64,000 nt of DNA from Caldilineaceae bacterium (GCA_022821545.1 JAJEDJ010000057.1:1-64000); one strand, 5' to 3'. Positions 51,144 to 60,441 are shown, numbered from the stretch's first letter. A program made the numbers and translations. Notes: generated by a model from the letters alone, not told the origin.

Positions 51144-52547
51144 CTAACCGCCCATGAAGTCCTCTCGGGCTTGCGCTACGATATCGTGCGCCTCTTTCAT
51201 CGCCTCGGCCGCTGACAGACCGTCGAGGATGACGCGTGAGGTGGCCTTGCCGGCCCAGGTGCCCCACAGGCTGGTCCATGGCGCGGGCGTGGCCGGCCAG
51301 GACTCGTCGCGCATGATGGGCACCACGTTTTCTACGACCTGCTTATTCCAACGATCTTCCGAGAAGTAGGGGTCTTCGTACGCGCCCATCAGCGCGGGGA
51401 AGAGATAGCTCTGGCCCATCTGCATCATCTTGATGTAGATGTCGGGCGACCACAGGTGGCGCAACACATCCTGGGCCTCATCCGGGAACTGGCTCTCTTT
51501 GTTGATGCCGAAGGCCTGTCCGGCTTCGGTCTGGGTCTGTGGGCCGACCTCCGGCGTGCGCTGCGGCCAGGGGGCGACGTAGGTCTTGTCCAGCAGATCT
51601 TCGATCGGCGTATCCCCGCGCCGCACGGCGGCCAGGATGCTGCCCGGGTTCATGGCCATGGCGATCTGACCGGTGAGGTAGCCCTGGTTGTTGCCGCCGC
51701 CCTCCCAGTTGACCGCGGCCGGCGGAACAACCTCATGCACGGTGTAGAGGTCGGTGTACCATTGCAGGGCTTCGATATTTTCGGGCGAGTCCAGGGTGAT
51801 TTCGCCCTCCTCGTTAAAGGCTGCGCCGCCGAAGGCCCACATCAGGGGTTGCAGGTGCATCAAGTCATCGGGCAGGCCGTAGGCGAATCCCAGACCGTAC
51901 AGGTTTTCGTCGGCGTTTGTGTAGGCAAGGCCGAACGCCAGCATCTCCTCCAGGTCGCTGAAGGGCAGGGAGAAACCGGCCTCCTCGACCAGATCCTCGC
52001 GGATGTGCATAAAGGCGGGGGCGAAGCCAATGTCGAGACAATAGCCCACGCCCTCGAGGGTGAAGTTCCGCTCAGCGGTGGGATGCCAGCCACCAAGACC
52101 TTCGCCCACTTCATCCCAGACCTCCTGAATCGGCAGCATGCGGCCATCGCGCATGAATGTCTGGGTCGCGATCTGCGGGGAGAAGATGTCGGGCAAGGTG
52201 CCGGCCTCGGCCGCGGCGGACAGCTTGGCGGCAAACTCCTGGAAGCTGCCGGGGATGGCCTGCACGTCGACAGCGAAGCCGATGGCGCGGCCGGCGTTCT
52301 GCGCTTCCTCGTTGAGGTGCAGGTTGATGTTCGGGTTGAAGAAGCGGGTGGTCCACATCCGCAACACCATCTGCTCCGCCGGAACTTCTACAGTGACGGT
52401 CTGGGGCGGTTGCACAGCACAGGCGGCGGTCAGAAGACCTGCGCCGCCGGCGATGGCGGCGGTGCGCAGGAACTGCCGTCGGCTATGGCCCTTTGGCGCG
52501 CTTTTCTGATCATCGTTCATCTCAATCACGGAAACTTTCTCAGCCAT
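51144..52547 (-). CDS. extracellular sugar-binding lipoprotein with Tat signal
   Basis: 467 residues. The N-terminus has a twin-arginine motif (HSRRQFLRTAAIAGGAGLL) and a lipobox (LLTAAC), so it should be exported folded and lipid-anchored. The body is a family 1 solute-binding protein (AKLSAAAEAGTLPDIFSPQI; LMWAFGGAAFNEEGEITLDSPENIEALQWY; QIAMAMNPGSILAAV). First gene of the importer operon on the minus strand; the location near xyl and deoxysugar genes suggests a pentose, deoxyhexose or short-oligosaccharide ligand. Confidence 0.93.
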   Translation of the reverse strand: MAEKVSVIEMNDDQKSAPKGHSRRQFLRTAAIAGGAGLLTAACAVQPPQTVTVEVPAEQMVLRMWTTRFFNPNINLHLNEEAQNAGRAIGFAVDVQAIPGSFQEFAAKLSAAAEAGTLPDIFSPQIATQTFMRDGRMLPIQEVWDEVGEGLGGWHPTAERNFTLEGVGYCLDIGFAPAFMHIREDLVEEAGFSLPFSDLEEMLAFGLAYTNADENLYGLGFAYGLPDDLMHLQPLMWAFGGAAFNEEGEITLDSPENIEALQWYTDLYTVHEVVPPAAVNWEGGGNNQGYLTGQIAMAMNPGSILAAVRRGDTPIEDLLDKTYVAPWPQRTPEVGPQTQTEAGQAFGINKESQFPDEAQDVLRHLWSPDIYIKMMQMGQSYLFPALMGAYEDPYFSEDRWNKQVVENVVPIMRDESWPATPAPWTSLWGTWAGKATSRVILDGLSAAEAMKEAHDIVAQAREDFMGG

Positions 52548-52920
52548 TTTGCCTTCTCCTTGCGTTTGACAGGTGTCTTACTCTGCACAGGGATGTTGAT
52601 CGATTGAATGATTACTCTGACTGTATTGCTGGCATCTACCCTCCTTTGTCTTTTTACAAAGTTGGTCTGCCAAGGGGAGAAGGCGGCGGTCAGCCCACCC
52701 CATAGACTTCTCCTGAGTTTAGCGGATGGGCGGGGTCAGGCAGATCTGTATCCATCCCACATATGCTGATATTGGCAATGATATTGTATTGTAAGATCTC
52801 TTATCTCGCCATTGTGTTAATTTAATGTGTAGAAGAAAAATCGGCTCTCTACCAGTACAGTTGCGCGTAAGAGGCTCAACGGCAGAATGACTTTCGCCGC
52901 GAAACACGAGGAGAACATGA
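52548..52920. other. 373-bp divergent intergenic region
   Basis: The region upstream of the importer operon (minus) and of the DUF433 fragment (plus). It is A+T-rich in the middle (52750-52840) and should contain the importer promoter. No clear -35/-10 pair or operator could be fixed and no gene is seen. Confidence 0.4.
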
Positions 52921-53100
52921 ATGGACATCGCGCAACGTTGCCCGGCTGCGACGTTAGCGGATATTTTTAGTGTGCTCGCCTACTGCTTGCGCCATCAGGA
53001 AGAGAGTAAAGCGTATCTGGCGGAACGCCAGCAAAAGGCGGAAGAGGTGCGCAAACGCATCAAGAACGAGTCCCCATCGGCTGCAGCCGCCAGTAGCTGA
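52921..53100 (+). pseudogene. DUF433-like C-terminal fragment
   Basis: A 59-residue frame with GAGGAG upstream of ATG 52921: ATLADIFSVLAYCLRHQEES, then KAYLAERQQKAEEVRKRI. This matches the C-terminal half of DUF433 proteins (PxLTLADVYAALAYYxxHxEEV), which are usually antitoxins paired with DUF5615 toxins. The N-terminal DNA-binding half is missing; an in-frame TGA lies directly before the ATG. Its 3' end overlaps the convergent DUF418 gene by 41 bp. Confidence 0.5.
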
Positions 53101-54304
53101 GTGAACGCCACAACCACTCGAAGGGGCCGTAGCGGTAGTGGTGCAGCCACAGCGGTGACACCACCAGTTGGACCACCCAGATCGCGACGACGATTCCGAT
53201 CTGCCCCACCCTCTCGACCGAACCGAACAGCCCCAGGCCGTGGCCGTAGAAGATGGCCGTGGCCAGGATCGTCTGCAGTAGATAATTCGACAAGGCGGTC
53301 CGCCCGACCGCGGCCAGCGCATTCTGCAGCCAGGGCAGCGCGCCCGACTGGGCGAAAAGCATCAGGAGTCCGACGTAGGCGGCGCTGACAAAGAGACTGC
53401 CCCAGTAATTTACCTGCGCGCCGGGGCCGAACTGGGAGTACTCCATCGACCAATTGTTGGCGAAGTTCTGGACTACGCCCCAACTCACAACAGGCAGGCC
53501 GATGGCAAATCCCAAGACCGCCATGCCGGCGTAGAAGCCGCGCGAACGACTGCCTGTGAGAACGCCCCAGCGGTAGAGCGCCATCCCCATCAGCATCAGA
53601 CCCCCGGCGCGCCATAGCGCCCAGAACAGAAACCCAAACGTCTGAAATTCGAAGGTTGTGGGCACACGGGCATTCATCTGCTCAAGCCAGCTGCCCCGGT
53701 AGGAAGCGACTTCGTCTGCGATCGTCTCGGCAGCCGGCCGCCAATCGGCCCGCCACTCCTGCTGTGTTTCAGGCGGAGCAAACTGCATGGTCAGGCCTGT
53801 GACCAGCAGGATCAGAGAAAAGATCGACACGACGAGAATGCCCAGCGCCATCTGCCAGCCGGGCCGCAGCCGGCGTAGCCAGTAGACCCAGAAGCCGCAA
53901 AGCGCGTAGGCCACGAGAATGTCGCCGGACCATAGCAGGTAGGCGTGGGCAAGACCGATGAGCAGCAGCCAAAAGGTGCGCCGGTAGTGCAGGCCCCAGG
54001 CGCGTTGCCCGCGCGCGTCCAGCTTTTCGCTCATGAGCACGATGCCGGCGCCGAAGAGCAGCGAGAAAATGGTCATGAACTTCTGATCGGCAAAGATGTG
54101 ACTCAGTGTCCACACCCAGCGGTTGGCCCCGGTCAGGTCGCCGTAGGCGGTCGGGTTGGAATAGGCGGCTACGGGCATGGCGAATTCCTGAATATTCATG
54201 ATCAAGATCCCCAGCAGGGCGAATCCGCGCAGGATGTCGATGGCGACGATCCGTTCCGTCGGGCGGGTCGGGGCGGTGACAGGGTTGGCCGCTTCAGAGG
54301 ACAT
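53060..54304 (-). CDS. DUF418 membrane protein
   Basis: 414 residues from ATG 54304 (AAGGAA upstream). The family opening IVAIDILRGFALLGILIMNI starts at residue 20, followed by about ten membrane segments, with FADQKFMTIFSLLFGAGIVLM (second signature). Near the C-terminus AVGRTALSNYLLQTIL and GPFEWLWRSLSYWRLQPM close the DUF418 domain. Relatives are predicted acyltransferase-like or transport membrane proteins; no reaction is established. Last gene of a four-gene minus-strand run. Confidence 0.9.
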   Translation of the reverse strand: MSSEAANPVTAPTRPTERIVAIDILRGFALLGILIMNIQEFAMPVAAYSNPTAYGDLTGANRWVWTLSHIFADQKFMTIFSLLFGAGIVLMSEKLDARGQRAWGLHYRRTFWLLLIGLAHAYLLWSGDILVAYALCGFWVYWLRRLRPGWQMALGILVVSIFSLILLVTGLTMQFAPPETQQEWRADWRPAAETIADEVASYRGSWLEQMNARVPTTFEFQTFGFLFWALWRAGGLMLMGMALYRWGVLTGSRSRGFYAGMAVLGFAIGLPVVSWGVVQNFANNWSMEYSQFGPGAQVNYWGSLFVSAAYVGLLMLFAQSGALPWLQNALAAVGRTALSNYLLQTILATAIFYGHGLGLFGSVERVGQIGIVVAIWVVQLVVSPLWLHHYRYGPFEWLWRSLSYWRLQPMGTRS

Positions 54305-54338
54305 ACGGATTCCTTGCGATATGGATTGCAACTGGGGT

Positions 54339-55061
54339 TCAATCGCGCTGCAGACTGGTCTTGATTGAGGTCAACACTTCGTCGAACATCGCGGCGGTCA
54401 GGCGGCCGGTGTTGGTGTTCTGGCGGCTGACGTGGTAGGAGGCGTAGAGGCGGGGCAGGCCGGCGGGGAGGGCGTGGGCGGCGCCGTGGGAGAAGGTTAG
54501 GCGGGGGAGATCGTGGCCGAGTTCGCGCAGGGCGCGCAGGTAGCCGTCGAAGGCGATCTTGCCGAGCGCGAGGACTGCTTGCAGGCGTGGCAGTAGGGCC
54601 AGCTCTTGCATGAGCCAGCTGCGGCAGTTGTTCAGTTCCTCTGCGTTGGGCCGGTTTTTGGGCGGGACACAGTAGGCCACGCCGGTCATGTAGCAGTCGA
54701 TCAGTTCGAGGCCGTCGTCCCGGTGGGTGCTGGTGGGCCCGCTGGCGAAGCCGGCGCGGTGCAGGGCAGGGTAGAGGAAGCTGCCCGAGCCGTCGCCGGT
54801 AAATGGGCGGCCGGTGCGGTTGGCCCCGTGGGCGCCAGGGGCAAGGCCCAACACCAGCAGGCGGGCGTCCGGATCGCCCCAGCCGGGCACCGGCCTGCCC
54901 CAGTAGGTCCAGTCACGAAATGCCTGGCGCTTTGTCGCAGCCACCTCTTCGCGCCACGCGACAAGGCGCGGGCAGGCGCGGCAGGTGGCTGCGGCTTTGT
55001 GGAGCGTGTCAAGAGAGTTGAAAGAAGGTTGCTGCCCGTCTGATGGTTCTGAGGCATTCAT
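54339..55061 (-). CDS. uracil-DNA glycosylase, family 4/5 type
   Basis: 240 residues from ATG 55061 (MNASEPSDG). Four cysteines for an iron-sulfur cluster are suggested by CRACPRL near residue 27 and Cys residues further on (YCVPP, NNCRSW). Motif A is GLAPGAHGANRTGRPFTGDGSG (family 5/UdgB form with an Ala in place of the catalytic acidic residue), and the C-terminal motif is SYHVSRQNTN. It removes uracil or hypoxanthine from DNA in base-excision repair. The longer upstream frame is antisense noise over the neighbour. Confidence 0.9.
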   Translation of the reverse strand: MNASEPSDGQQPSFNSLDTLHKAAATCRACPRLVAWREEVAATKRQAFRDWTYWGRPVPGWGDPDARLLVLGLAPGAHGANRTGRPFTGDGSGSFLYPALHRAGFASGPTSTHRDDGLELIDCYMTGVAYCVPPKNRPNAEELNNCRSWLMQELALLPRLQAVLALGKIAFDGYLRALRELGHDLPRLTFSHGAAHALPAGLPRLYASYHVSRQNTNTGRLTAAMFDEVLTSIKTSLQRD

Positions 55062-55108
55062 TTTCCCATGACCGGGCGGGCAACTGCGAAGAAGCGGAAA
55101 CCGAACAC

Positions 55109-56110
55109 TTACAGGGTCCGGATTTCTACCAGTTGCTCGGCGTCCGGCGTATCCTTGAGCTCGTTGTGCAGCGGCCGACCGAAGCCGGGCGCGCTGATTT
55201 CGAAGACATCGCCGGGCTCGGTCTGGATGCCGGCGGCGAAGCTGAGAGTGGCGGTGCCATAGAAGTGCAGATGCACGTCGCCGGGCGTGCGGAAGGGGGC
55301 GTATTTGAAGTGATGGTGCTGGATGTTGGCAAGGCTGTGCGTCATATTGGCCTCGCCGGTGAGGAAGGAGGCGGACCACAGCTCGCGGCCGTCGCGCAGG
55401 ATTCGGGAGGTCCCCTCGATGTGCGAGGGCGGGTCGCCCAGAAGCAACTCCGGGCCGCAGGAGCACTGGCGCAGCTTGGAGTGGGCGAGGTAAAGGTAGT
55501 TCTTCTTCTCGAGCACATGATCGGAGAACTCGTTGCCCAGGGCGAAGCCGACGCGCAGAACGGCGCCGTCGTCGCCGATCACGTAACAGCCCACCAGTTC
55601 GGGCTCTTCGCTGCCCTCAAGGGCAAAGGACGGCATGGTCAGCGACTGTCCAGGGGGCACGAGCCAGCGGCCATCGCCCTTATAGAACCACTCCGGCGCG
55701 ACGCCCACCTGGCCGGGCGCCGGTTTGCCGCCTTCCAGGCCCAGACGAAACATGCGCATTGAGTCGGTCAGGGTCTCTTCTTCCTCGGCGTTGAGGCTCT
55801 GGTGCATGGCATCGCGCGCCTGGGCGCTGCCGAGATGGTCGAGGCCGGTGCCGCTGATCACGAGGCGCGTGGGGTCGGGGTGATCCAGTGGCGGCAGAAG
55901 TCTGCCCCCGGCTGCGATCGGACCATATTCCGCCCGCTGATCGCCTAGCCGCTCTTCAACGAGATCGGTCAGCGGCCGCCCGCTGCGTCCTGCCTCCCTG
56001 GCCAGATCATATACTCGCTCAGTCCCGTTGAGAACGTGCAATGTCTCTCCGTTCTCGACCATCGCTACCCGGCGGTCGCCGGCTTCTGTCCGGTACTGCA
56101 CCAGTCGCAT
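55109..56110 (-). CDS. FAH-fold protein, AraD1-like
   Basis: 333 residues from ATG 56110 (MRLVQYRTEAGDRRVA). Core features: ISGTGLDHLGSAQARDAMH, PEWFYKGDGRWLV, EEPELVGCYVIGDDGAVLRVGFALGNEFSDHVLEKKNYLYLAHSK (metal-binding Glu and Asp) and the C-terminal GDVFEISAPGFGRPLHNEL. Proteins of this type are associated with non-phosphorylative L-arabinose, L-fucose or rhamnose breakdown as 2-keto-3-deoxy-sugar-acid lyases or dehydratases. It fits the mutarotase and lactonase genes at 43585-44770, though it lies apart from them. Confidence 0.85.
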   Translation of the reverse strand: MRLVQYRTEAGDRRVAMVENGETLHVLNGTERVYDLAREAGRSGRPLTDLVEERLGDQRAEYGPIAAGGRLLPPLDHPDPTRLVISGTGLDHLGSAQARDAMHQSLNAEEEETLTDSMRMFRLGLEGGKPAPGQVGVAPEWFYKGDGRWLVPPGQSLTMPSFALEGSEEPELVGCYVIGDDGAVLRVGFALGNEFSDHVLEKKNYLYLAHSKLRQCSCGPELLLGDPPSHIEGTSRILRDGRELWSASFLTGEANMTHSLANIQHHHFKYAPFRTPGDVHLHFYGTATLSFAAGIQTEPGDVFEISAPGFGRPLHNELKDTPDAEQLVEIRTL

Positions 56111-56169
56111 CGCGGTTTCTCCTCCTCTGCTCAGTAGACTGACAACCAGAAACCAAAAACTGACAACGA

Positions 56170-58131
56170 TTACTGCTTCTCCCACTTCATCGCATCCCAG
56201 GCAACCTTGGTTGAGAGGTATGTCTCGTAGGTGACGTCGGACAGCGAGATATAGTCCTCATCTGTGCCGCTGAATGTGTAAGTGCCCAGAGAGACCCACT
56301 GATCGGAGTGTTGGGACTGGTCCACCTCTCGCAAGGTAAAACCGCCTGAATGGGAGATCCAATAGCGGGCGTTGTCGGTCGTCGCATGGTTCGAGGGAAT
56401 GTAAACGAATACCTGGTAACTGGCCGCTTCCAGGTCTGGAGACCATCTACCCCAATTGTATCCTGTGCGGGTCTTATCATTGTTATTGGTCCAGAAGAGG
56501 TGATCGGAGTAGCCCACTGTCTCCTCTTGCCACGTGGTCGCAAGGCCGCCTCGCTGGAATCCGGAATCCTGGTCGTCCACCACCACCGTGATCGGGGTGG
56601 GCGTTGGCGAAGGTGAGGCCTCCGGCGTTGCGACGGCTGAGACGGCGGCCCAACTCAACTTCACCTGGGCCGCCTGCTCGTGTTCATAGTATTCCAGAAT
56701 GAGACCCAGAGAACCGCCGTCGTGTTGCAGCGTGTATTGGTATGTTGTGGCCGGATGATCGCTCCAACCATCGATCTGCTTTACGCCGTCGATGAAGAGG
56801 CGCACCCCGTCGTCGGAGACGACATCGAAGCGGTAAGTTCCCGCCTCGAGCGAAATCTGTGCAGTCCAGCGGGCCGAAAAACTGTCTGCGTTGATGGTTT
56901 GCGCCTCGGGTGAGCCGTCGCCCCAGTTGTAGTCAACGGCGGACTCCTGCCGGGCGAGAACCGGAGTACCGGTCAGCGTGCGATTGTTCCAGTACAGCGC
57001 CTGCCAGACGATGACGGGCGTTGATGTCGGCGTCAGCGTTATTGTCGGGGTGGATGTGGGGGTTGCCGATGTTGCCGGGGTGGCGGTTGGCGCCGGCGTG
57101 TAGGTGGCTGGCGGTGTTGGCGACGGTGTGGGCGCGGCCAGCGGAGTTGTCGTCGACCCCGGTGTCGACGCGGGATCCGGTGTTTCCGCCGGCGTCGTTT
57201 CCAGCCTGCTCCAGGTCAAGCGTGCCTGCGCCTGTCCCGTTTCTTCGTAATACTCCATGCGCACGGTAACGGCACTGCCGTCCAGATAGGTGATCTGCGA
57301 GTAGGTTGTCGCCGTCTGCGCCTGCCAGAAATCGATCAGGGTTCTGTCTCCGACTATCAGTCGCACGCCGTCATCCACGGTGACGGTAAAGCGGTAATCG
57401 CCGGCCGGCAGCTGCAGAGACCTGCTCCAACGCACGGAGAATCCATCCTGATTGATGCCGGTGAGGGGGCTTTCGTACCCCCAGTCGAAGTTGAGACGGG
57501 CGTCGTCACGCGTCGTATGCGCCGTACCCGTGAGCGAACTGTTGTTGAAATACTCGCCCCGCCAGTAGGTCGTGGGCAGATCCGGTTCCCGCTCCCAACT
57601 CACCGAAATAGAGGCCGCGCCGGCCAACTCAAAGTACTCGACACGAATAAGATGCTGCCCCTCCGACAGGTGCAATCTGGCCTCGTAGGAGGCTTTCGCC
57701 TGTTCGACCCAACTGTCGATTTGAAGCAGATCATCGACCCACAGCCGCACGCCGTCATCGACTTCGACGGTAAAGATGTAGTAGCCGGCCTCGCCGGCGG
57801 AGATGTTGAGATGGCGTTCCCAGCGGGCCGAGAACCGATCGGCGGAGATTCCCGTGCCCGGGGAGCCGTCGCCCCAGTCGAAATCCAGTGCGTCATCTTC
57901 GCGGGAGATTACGGCGTCGCCGGTGAGGGAGATATTGTCCCAGTAGTCGGCGTCCCAGGTGGTATTGGATTCATGGGCGAAAGCGTCGGCAGAGTTCAGC
58001 GCAAAAACCGAGAGCGCGCAAAGACCCAGCAGGACGGCACTGCATGCAATTCGTCCTCCTATGTCCTTACGTCCGCGAAGACAGGCGAATAGCCGGGAAA
58101 CGCCAACTCGGATCCGGTCATCACTCTGCAT
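56170..58131 (-). CDS. secreted PA14-repeat protein with golvesin-like C-terminus
   Basis: 653 residues. The signal peptide (IACSAVLLGLCALSVFALNSADAFA) is followed by three PA14-like modules, at about 58-185, 190-315 and 383-505. Each carries FSARW and (V/S)DDGVRLxVD motifs (FTVEVDDGVRLWVDD; FTVTVDDGVRLIVGD; FDVVSDDGVRLFIDG). A Thr/Pro-rich spacer (about 320-380) separates modules 2 and 3. The C-terminal 130 residues form a golvesin/XLY-like domain (DNARYWISHSGG; WVSLGTYTFSGTDEDYISLS). PA14 modules usually bind carbohydrate. It is likely a cell-surface or matrix carbohydrate-binding protein. Confidence 0.88.
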   Translation of the reverse strand: MQSDDRIRVGVSRLFACLRGRKDIGGRIACSAVLLGLCALSVFALNSADAFAHESNTTWDADYWDNISLTGDAVISREDDALDFDWGDGSPGTGISADRFSARWERHLNISAGEAGYYIFTVEVDDGVRLWVDDLLQIDSWVEQAKASYEARLHLSEGQHLIRVEYFELAGAASISVSWEREPDLPTTYWRGEYFNNSSLTGTAHTTRDDARLNFDWGYESPLTGINQDGFSVRWSRSLQLPAGDYRFTVTVDDGVRLIVGDRTLIDFWQAQTATTYSQITYLDGSAVTVRMEYYEETGQAQARLTWSRLETTPAETPDPASTPGSTTTPLAAPTPSPTPPATYTPAPTATPATSATPTSTPTITLTPTSTPVIVWQALYWNNRTLTGTPVLARQESAVDYNWGDGSPEAQTINADSFSARWTAQISLEAGTYRFDVVSDDGVRLFIDGVKQIDGWSDHPATTYQYTLQHDGGSLGLILEYYEHEQAAQVKLSWAAVSAVATPEASPSPTPTPITVVVDDQDSGFQRGGLATTWQEETVGYSDHLFWTNNNDKTRTGYNWGRWSPDLEAASYQVFVYIPSNHATTDNARYWISHSGGFTLREVDQSQHSDQWVSLGTYTFSGTDEDYISLSDVTYETYLSTKVAWDAMKWEKQ

Positions 58132-58536
58132 GGCTTTCTCCTCGTAGTGATCAGGGGCTGTGAGTCAGTCAGGCCGCCGTTTTCTCCAGGTTTTCGACAA
58201 GCTGCCGCCGAATCCAGATGGTCGGACATGTAGCGGCAACCTGACGACTGGGCGGCGGCCAAAGCAGAACAAACACCACGGACCACTATTTTTACCCAAC
58301 TCTATCAGTGTAAGAATAATTATACACCATGCACCAATATCGATCTATTGCATACCGGGCGGCGCCCCCGGCGGTGGGCGCCGCCCGGTATGCGGCAGGC
58401 ATTACGCGATCGCTGCTCGCTGTGCTATCCTTACTGTCGCATTTTGACCTTCCTGCACGAGCAGCTTTCTTCGTGCGGTTCCTGGTAAAGGTGCCCTTGG
58501 CAACCTGAAACCCGGGAGCCGGAAACCAGTCCTGGC
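58132..58536. other. 405-bp divergent intergenic region with a strong hairpin
   Basis: Both neighbours are transcribed away from this region, so it holds two promoters. An A+T-rich stretch (58305-58350) is followed by a long perfect hairpin (listed). A degenerate repeat (GAAACCCGGGAGCCGGAAAC) precedes the rqcH start. No gene is found. Confidence 0.5.
58350..58393. repeat. perfect 18-bp inverted repeat hairpin
   Basis: GCATACCGGGCGGCGCCC (58350-58367), an 8-bp loop CCGGCGGT, then the exact complement GGGCGCCGCCCGGTATGC (58376-58393). There is no T-tract, and it stands between divergent genes, so it is not an ordinary terminator. Confidence 0.9.
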
Positions 58537-60441
58537 ATGCATTTCGACGCTCTGACGCTGGCTGCGATGGCCGACGAACTGAAAGAGACGGTCGCGGGCG
58601 GGCGGATACAGCAGATCGTTCTTCCGGACAGCCGCAGCGTCGCCCTGGAGATATACGCCCACCGGGAGCGGCGTTATCTTCTGCTATCGGCCCATCCTCA
58701 GGCCAGCCGCGTCCATCTTCTCGAACACAAGCCGCGGCGCGGTGTGCCCAAGGAGACGCCCCTTCTGCTCCTGCTGCGCAAATATGTACGCAGCGCGCGG
58801 CTGGAGTCTGTCGAGCTGCCGGCGCCTTTCGAGCGGGTGCTGTTTCTGCGCTTTCACCATCCCCAGCACGATGCCACAACGCTCGCGGTCGAACCGATCG
58901 GGCAATTGGGCAATTTAATCCTGATGAACGCTGATGGCCGTATTCTGGATGCGCTGGTGCGTGTGCCCGCGGGCGAAAATGCCAAGCGCGTCCTCTTGCC
59001 GCGGCGCGTTTATCAGCTGCCGCCGCCGCAGGACAGGTTGCCGCCTTATGATGGAAGCGTAGGTCGGCATGAGGAGGCCGGTCGGGTTCCAGTAGATGGG
59101 GATGGGGACGGCGCCAGCCAAGTTCAGACCCCGCTCCTGTGGCGCAGCCTGCTCAGCCGTTTTGCCGGCGTCAGCCCGACTTTGGCCAAAGAAGCGGCTT
59201 GGCGGGCAACCGGAGACGCCGGCGCGGCGCTGAATGAACAGGCGTTCACGGACGGGCGCAGGGTCCTGGGAGAACTGTGGTCAGCCGCGGCAACGGGCGA
59301 ATGGACGCCGGGCATCGCGGTGGACGAACAGGAGGGCGTGGCCGCGTTTGCGCCCTATGAGCTTCATTTCTGCGGCGAATTCGTAGAAATGGATTCGATG
59401 AGCGCGGCGGCGGCCGCCTTCTACGCCGCGCAGGAGCGGGACAGTTCCTCCTCGCGGGACGAGTATGCAGGTGTGCGCGGGGGCGTGGCCGCGCTGGTCC
59501 GTCAGGCGCAGGCTCGCGTGGAGAGTCAGTTGCGCGCCCTGGCCGCGGATGAGCCTGCGCCGGGCGAGCCGGAACGTGTGCGCGCGCAGGCGGAGTGGCT
59601 GCTGGCGCTCTCCAGCCAGATCAACTACGCAAACAGGCCCGGAGCGCAGGACGGATATAGCCTGCAGGACGGTATGGCCGCAGTAGAGTCGGCGCCGAAC
59701 GGACGGATGCAACTGGTCATCTTCGCCGCGGACGCCGATTTCGGACAGCCGGGGGACAAGAATCCGGGAGCGGAGGGGGGCGATCTGATCGTTCCGCTCG
59801 ACCCGAAACGCACGCCGGTGGAGCAGGCTGAGCGCATGTTTGACCGGGCCGCCAAGATGGAACGGGCCGCCCGCATTATCCCCAGGCGGCGGGCCAGCCT
59901 CGAGGCGGACCAGGCCTACCTGCAACAGCTGGAGAGCGATCTGAGCCTTGCGCTGGACCAGCCGGAGATCGTCGCGGTGCGGGAGGCGCTGCGGGATGCG
60001 GGCTATCTGCGGCAGCGTCGCGACCGGCGGCAGAAGGCGCCAAGAGACCGCTCGCGGCCGTTGCGTTATCTATCGCCCGAAGGGTTCCCGATCCTGGTGG
60101 GGCGCAACGCCCGCCAGAATGAGATCGTCACCTTTAGCGAGGCAGGCCGGGATGACCTGTGGCTGCACGTGCGCGACGGGCCGGGCGCGCACGTCGTAAT
60201 CCGCTGCGGAGGACAACCGGTCCCGGAATTGACTTTGAACGTTGCCGCCCAGCTGGCGGCCTGGCATTCGGGGCAGCGGGGCAATGGGGGCGTCGGCGTT
60301 GTGACCACGCCGCGGCGCCTCGTCACGCGCATGGCCGGCGGACGGCCGGGGCAGGTGCATTACCGCGGCGAGGAGACGATCAGCGTAACGGCCGAACTGC
60401 CGGCGGAGAGTGAGCAATGGCTCGCGCCGCAGAAACATTAG
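58537..60441 (+). CDS. rqcH: RqcH/NFACT family ribosome quality-control protein
   Basis: 634 residues. NFACT-N domain: MHFDALTLAAMADELKETVAGGRIQQI at the start and VEPIGQLGNLILMNADGRILDAL. Next come a helical middle and a coiled coil (ERMFDRAAKMERAARIIPRRRASLEADQAYLQQLE). The NFACT-R domain (PEGFPILVGRNARQNEIVTF, DDLWLHVRDGPGAHVVIR) is complete. Such proteins bind stalled 50S-peptidyl-tRNA and direct alanine tailing. An insertion between about residues 165 and 195 contains low-complexity sequence. Older annotations call this family fibronectin-binding protein. Confidence 0.9.
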   Translation: MHFDALTLAAMADELKETVAGGRIQQIVLPDSRSVALEIYAHRERRYLLLSAHPQASRVHLLEHKPRRGVPKETPLLLLLRKYVRSARLESVELPAPFERVLFLRFHHPQHDATTLAVEPIGQLGNLILMNADGRILDALVRVPAGENAKRVLLPRRVYQLPPPQDRLPPYDGSVGRHEEAGRVPVDGDGDGASQVQTPLLWRSLLSRFAGVSPTLAKEAAWRATGDAGAALNEQAFTDGRRVLGELWSAAATGEWTPGIAVDEQEGVAAFAPYELHFCGEFVEMDSMSAAAAAFYAAQERDSSSSRDEYAGVRGGVAALVRQAQARVESQLRALAADEPAPGEPERVRAQAEWLLALSSQINYANRPGAQDGYSLQDGMAAVESAPNGRMQLVIFAADADFGQPGDKNPGAEGGDLIVPLDPKRTPVEQAERMFDRAAKMERAARIIPRRRASLEADQAYLQQLESDLSLALDQPEIVAVREALRDAGYLRQRRDRRQKAPRDRSRPLRYLSPEGFPILVGRNARQNEIVTFSEAGRDDLWLHVRDGPGAHVVIRCGGQPVPELTLNVAAQLAAWHSGQRGNGGVGVVTTPRRLVTRMAGGRPGQVHYRGEETISVTAELPAESEQWLAPQKH

